From positions 1,995,501 through 2,059,500 of the forward strand of contig NZ_CP086235.1 of the NCBI RefSeq assembly GCF_023612095.1: 64,000 nt of DNA, in the 5' to 3' direction. The position numbers and the translations under genes are program-made. This DNA is from Cytobacillus firmus (GTDB lineage: Bacteria; Bacillota; Bacilli; Bacillales; Cytobacillaceae). The notes beneath the pieces were generated by a model. It saw only the letters and a program-made list of their open reading frames with translations. It was not told the origin of the DNA and searched no databases. Below are positions 60,589-64,000 of the stretch, piece after piece; within the stretch, counting starts at the first letter, position 1; every line of letters starts with the position of its first letter.

Positions 60589-61962
60589 ATGAATGGAAAA
60601 GCAATGATGAAAGGGAAAAGAATGCTGATCATGGCTCTTATTCTAGTAATGGGGATGCTGTCAGCATGTACCTCTGATTCTTCATCAGGAGACGGCAAAG
60701 AAGAAGGAAAGAAAAAATCAGGCGGTGCGGATGGTGAAATCGCTGGAGAATTAGAAATCCAATACTTTGTTGGCGGATATGGTGACGGATGGTGGAAATC
60801 AGTAATTGAAGGATTCAAAGAAAAATATCCGAATGTTGAAATTGTTGAACATGCTGGGCCAGATATCAATACAGAGATGAAAACACGCTGGATTTCCAAT
60901 AATCCGCCGGATGTTGTCTATATTGATGGAAATGGTTCAAGTGAAACACAAATGATTAGTGATGGACAGCTCATGGACCTGAGTGATTGGGCAAAGGCTC
61001 TTAAACTAGAAGATGGAAGTCCACTGCTCGAAAGCTTTATATCACCCGCTGAAGAATTAGATGGCGGAGCGATTTACACATTGCCGCTTGTGTTTGATAC
61101 GTGGGGAGTCTGGTATGACAATGCGTGGTTCCAAGAGAAAGGATGGGAGGCGCCAAAAGATTTTGATAGCTGGCTGGCTTCCATGAAACAAATCAAGAAA
61201 GACACTGGCATTGCTCCATTCATAACAACGGGTCAATATCCGCAGTACTTCCAGCGTGGCGTGTTAAATCCTGCCTTTGCAGCTGCTGGCGGGGAAGAGC
61301 TATTAAATGATTTATCTGATGGAGTTGTGGAAGCTTGGGAAAGTGAAGAAGTGATGGAAGTCATGAAAAAAGTCGAAGCAATGGTCGATGCAGGGATGGT
61401 GGATAAAGGTTTTGCCGCCCGCAGTCATACACAGACGCAAATGAATTTTATTATGCATGAAAATGCTTATATTCCTGTAGGATTCTGGCTGCCAACCGAG
61501 ATGAAAGCTGATACACCGGAGGACTTCGAATATGGCTTTATGCCAACTCCTATGAATGATGATGGAGATGCAATGGCACTGGTACCAGACATTCGTCCTG
61601 TGGCGATTGCCAAAGAAGCTGAAAATCCAGAAGCAGCCAAAGCGTTCGTAGAATACCTCTTTACCGAAGAAAATGCACAAAAATTTGCAGAATCAACTGG
61701 TGCAATTATGAACTTAAAAAATGTAGATCTTTCCAAAAATGAACAGGTGCCTGAATTCTTAAAAGGAATCAATGACATGATCAATAACCCAGGTTCGATT
61801 GAAATTTATAACAGAAATACACCTGAAGGCAAAGACCAAAAAATTTCGATTGAGATGACGGATGAATTGCATGTTCAAATCGTTGAGCTATTAATGGGCC
61901 GAATTGATGCTGAAAAGTTTGTCCAAACCATGCGGGATAAAGCAAAAGAATTGCGAAATTAA
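60589..61962 (+). CDS. Sugar ABC transporter substrate-binding lipoprotein
   Basis: 457 residues. A lipoprotein signal ends in LSAC with Cys at 27; a Ser/Gly/Lys linker follows. The rest is a family 1 extracellular solute-binding protein: EIQYFVGGYGDGWWKSVIEGFKEKYPNVEIVEHAG, WISNNPPDVVYIDGNG, LPLVFDTWGVWYDNAWFQEKGWEAPKDFDSWL and ALVPDIRPVAIAKEAENPEAAKAFVEYLF. The WGVWYDN segment is frequent in carbohydrate importers of amino sugars and disaccharides. AAAGGGGTG is eight bases before ATG 60589. The likely ligand is a muropeptide sugar, by context. Confidence 0.88.
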   Translation: MNGKAMMKGKRMLIMALILVMGMLSACTSDSSSGDGKEEGKKKSGGADGEIAGELEIQYFVGGYGDGWWKSVIEGFKEKYPNVEIVEHAGPDINTEMKTRWISNNPPDVVYIDGNGSSETQMISDGQLMDLSDWAKALKLEDGSPLLESFISPAEELDGGAIYTLPLVFDTWGVWYDNAWFQEKGWEAPKDFDSWLASMKQIKKDTGIAPFITTGQYPQYFQRGVLNPAFAAAGGEELLNDLSDGVVEAWESEEVMEVMKKVEAMVDAGMVDKGFAARSHTQTQMNFIMHENAYIPVGFWLPTEMKADTPEDFEYGFMPTPMNDDGDAMALVPDIRPVAIAKEAENPEAAKAFVEYLFTEENAQKFAESTGAIMNLKNVDLSKNEQVPEFLKGINDMINNPGSIEIYNRNTPEGKDQKISIEMTDELHVQIVELLMGRIDAEKFVQTMRDKAKELRN

Positions 61963-62020
61963 TCGCAAAAGCCTGGTGCTGCAGAATGCAGCAGAAAGCA
62001 TCTCTTTTTCATGATTTAAG

Positions 62021-62058
62021 GAGAATGGAAAGCTGCTGAATGCTTTTCATTCTCTTTT
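62021..62058 (+). terminator. Hairpin between binding protein and permeases
   Basis: GAGAATG-AAAGC and GCTTT-CATTCTC around TGCTGAAT, with a TTTT tract. Such internal attenuators give more binding protein than permease message. Confidence 0.7.
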
Positions 62059-62109
62059 ATACATAAACGATGACAATCTATATTCTGTTTTCCAGGAAGG
62101 AGTGATGGG

Positions 62110-63003
62110 ATGGTACAGTCGAAAACGCAAAAACATCTTTTTCTGGCATTTTGTTTGCTGCCTACTTTTATCTTGTTTCTTGTCTTTACAGTATATCCTG
62201 CTGTCAATGGCCTTTATTTATCCTTTTTTGAATGGTCGGGAACAAGTGCGGTTAAAGATTTTATAGGGCTAGAACATTATAAAAAATTATTCAATGACTC
62301 TGTCATTCTGAAATCTATATTCAATGATTATTTTTTCGTGTTTACGAAAGTAATAGGGATTATGATTTTATCCTTGTTTTTTGCTGTTGCTCTAACACAG
62401 CTTCGAATTAAAGAGGCACCGTTTTATCGGGTTGTATTCTTCTTTCCCAATATCATGTCTGTTGTGGTGATCGGGATCTTATGGCAATTTATCTTTGATC
62501 CGGATATTGGGCTTATCAATGGGCTGCTTACAGCGATCGGTCTGGAAAGCTGGACGAGACCCTGGCTTGGTTCCATGGAATGGGCGCTTCCCAGTCTGGT
62601 ATTGCCAGCCGTATGGGCTGGCATCGGACTGTTTATGCTTTTATTAATGGGCGGAATCATGAATGTGTCGAAAAGTCTCTATGAATCTGCTGAAATCGAT
62701 GGAGCAAGCGAATGGCAGCAATTCTGGAACATAACCGTACCACTCATTTGGCCGCAGATTAAGACATCCATTATTTATATTGTGATTACCTCCTTAAATG
62801 GATCCTTTGTCATTGTTCAGATTATGACAAATGGCGGACCAGGGAATGCGACAGAGGTAATGGGTTCTTATCTGTATGAAAAGGCCTTTGAAGACTTTCA
62901 ATTCGGCTATGGTGCAGCCATAGGTGTTTTAATTTTAGCGGTATCATTGGTTACCGTACTGATCCTGCAATATATTTTAAAAAGAGAAAAAGTAGAATAT
63001 TAA
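62110..63003 (+). CDS. Sugar ABC permease, MalF type
   Basis: 297 residues with six helices. It starts HLFLAFCLLPTFILFLVFTVYPAVNGLYLSFFEWSG. The EAA loop (SLYESAEIDGASEWQQFWNITVPLIWPQ) contacts the ATPase. AAGGAGTGATG precedes the ATG at 62110. It would form the transport channel with the next protein. No ATPase gene is in this window; a shared MsmX-type ATPase is usual in Bacillus. Confidence 0.9.
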   Translation: MVQSKTQKHLFLAFCLLPTFILFLVFTVYPAVNGLYLSFFEWSGTSAVKDFIGLEHYKKLFNDSVILKSIFNDYFFVFTKVIGIMILSLFFAVALTQLRIKEAPFYRVVFFFPNIMSVVVIGILWQFIFDPDIGLINGLLTAIGLESWTRPWLGSMEWALPSLVLPAVWAGIGLFMLLLMGGIMNVSKSLYESAEIDGASEWQQFWNITVPLIWPQIKTSIIYIVITSLNGSFVIVQIMTNGGPGNATEVMGSYLYEKAFEDFQFGYGAAIGVLILAVSLVTVLILQYILKREKVEY

Positions 63004-63020
63004 GGGGAGAGGGGTTTATT

Positions 63021-63857
63021 TTGGGTTATGTCCGATTTTTATCAGCGCTTGCCGTTCGAATTCCATTAATCCTTTGGTCTGTTGTGGTTATTTATCCCAT
63101 TCTCTGGATGTTTATCGGTTCCTTTAAATCCAATGCAGAAATATACGCTTCACCATGGTCCCTGCCAAAAACATTTAACTTTGAAAACTTTGTCCTGGCT
63201 TGGACTGATTTCAATATCGGCACCGCATTTATAAACAGTATTTTCGTCACGATCCTTGGGACCTTCTTATGTTTGGTCCTGGCAATTCCCACTTCTTACG
63301 CACTTGAAAGGCTCCGGTTTAAAGGGAGTGACATTTTATTTAATACGTACCTCTCAACGATGATGATTCCGTCTGTTCTTGGCTGGATTCCCTTATTCTT
63401 TTTATTAATGCGGATGAATTTATTGGATAACCTATGGGCTTTATCCATTGTATACGCGATCTCGCATGTTCCGTTCACGATTTTTATATTAACCAGCTTT
63501 ATGGGAAATGTTCCGCGGGAATTAGAAGAAGCAGCCGCTATCGACGGGATGTCACAATATGGTGTTCTGTTAAAAATAGTTACCCCTTTAGTAAAATCAG
63601 GGATCATTACGGCATCCATCTTAAATGCCGTTTCATTCTGGAATGAATATTTTATGGCACTCATTCTTTTACAAACCGATAGCAAAAATACGCTTGGTGT
63701 GCAAATGGACCTGCTGGCTACACATGCACAATACAATAGTGCTTGGGGAGTATTGTTTGCAGGCCTGACCATAGCTGTCGTCCCGGTAATCATCTTTTAT
63801 GCTCTTTTCCAGCGTCATGTGGTTAAAGGGATGACGGAAGGTGCAGTGAAAGGATAA
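63021..63857 (+). CDS. Sugar ABC permease, MalG type
   Basis: 278 residues with six helices. The EAA loop reads ELEEAAAIDGMSQYGVLLKIVTPLVKSG, and MIPSVLGWIPLFFLLMRMNLLDN is typical of MalG. It starts at TTG 63021 behind GAGAGGGG. It pairs with the permease 17 bp upstream. Confidence 0.9.
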   Translation: MGYVRFLSALAVRIPLILWSVVVIYPILWMFIGSFKSNAEIYASPWSLPKTFNFENFVLAWTDFNIGTAFINSIFVTILGTFLCLVLAIPTSYALERLRFKGSDILFNTYLSTMMIPSVLGWIPLFFLLMRMNLLDNLWALSIVYAISHVPFTIFILTSFMGNVPRELEEAAAIDGMSQYGVLLKIVTPLVKSGIITASILNAVSFWNEYFMALILLQTDSKNTLGVQMDLLATHAQYNSAWGVLFAGLTIAVVPVIIFYALFQRHVVKGMTEGAVKG

Positions 63858-63886
63858 GCAGTAATAGAAAAAGGTGGTTACATATC

Positions 63887-64000
63887 ATGAAGAATACATT
63901 TTCCAAGGTTACATCTTTTATTGATCAATCAGTACAGGAAAAACAGATACCTGGTGCCGTGGTAGGGGTTGTAACTCCTAATGCTATGCCCTATATTCAC
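63887..64000 (+). CDS. Beta-lactamase-family serine hydrolase, N-terminal part (cut by window edge)
   Basis: 38 residues are visible from ATG 63887 (AAGGTGG upstream): KVTSFIDQSVQEKQIPGAVVGVVTPN, the standard opening of class C beta-lactamase-like hydrolases such as AmiE/YbbE (N-acetylmuramyl-L-alanine amidase), EstB and AmpH. The active-site SxxK lies beyond the window. In B. subtilis such a gene is part of the murR/amiE/nagZ muropeptide operon, which supports a muropeptide role here. Confidence 0.7.
   Translation, partial: MKNTFSKVTSFIDQSVQEKQIPGAVVGVVTPNAMPYIH

Overview
The window comes from a low-to-moderate GC, Gram-positive, Bacillus-like firmicute. Supporting signs are strong AGGAGG-type ribosome sites with frequent TTG and GTG starts, a stressosome RsbR paralogue behind a SigB-type promoter, a cre box, a sporulenol/hopene-type cyclase, a holin-like type I toxin, and an azole-peptide (heterocycloanthracin/sonorensin-type) bacteriocin cluster. 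It looks chromosomal: no phage, transposase or plasmid genes are visible.

Layout. Positions 1-9 kb hold mixed small housekeeping and accessory genes: an MFS fragment at the edge, acetyltransferases, a J-domain protein, a LacI regulator, small membrane proteins, a VWA lipoprotein and a broken Bcr-type transporter. Positions 9-18 kb carry a three-domain GH18/deacetylase/GT2 membrane enzyme, an amine oxidase, a prolyl-4-hydroxylase and a YitT protein. At 18-22 kb are a DMT exporter divergent from a MocR regulator, and a CynX-type MFS. The arsenic island spans 22.4-27.8 kb: a Cys-rich MarR, an ArsO-like flavoprotein, a small ORF, ArsN1, then arsR-arsB-arsC and a HesB-like ORF interrupted by one in-frame UGA at the place where HesB-like selenoproteins carry selenocysteine. 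Next come an MMPL transporter/two-component operon that ends at a 5S rRNA remnant (28.7-33.4 kb), YetF, RsbR-like, YwaF and CutC proteins, and an Smr-less MutS2 paralogue with an attenuator-like leader (37.7-40 kb). Then follow an NhaC-type antiporter and the azole-peptide cluster (42.1-48 kb: precursor, leader-binding protein, YcaO cyclodehydratase, frameshifted SagB dehydrogenase). The cyclase, a frameshifted DUF2515 gene, several micro-ORFs, a DUF2087 regulator with a GIY-YIG protein, a dicarboxylate symporter, a type I toxin locus and a UvrC-like nuclease fill 48-59 kb. The window ends in a MurR/RpiR-regulated sugar ABC importer followed by the start of a beta-lactamase-family hydrolase, a set that resembles muropeptide recovery.

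The most unusual structural feature is a set of intergenic tandem arrays. Four arrays (about 3.1, 17.5, 20.5 and 40.0 kb) share a 52-bp unit built on the dyad GTCnGAA-N11-TTCnGAC. A fifth (48.0 kb) has an unrelated sequence but the same 52-bp spacing, and a sixth (28.3 kb) has spacing near 21 bp. These periods are close to 5 and 2 DNA helical turns. Five of the six arrays fill gaps between convergent genes.

All calls come from reading the sequence and from family knowledge. No database search was run.
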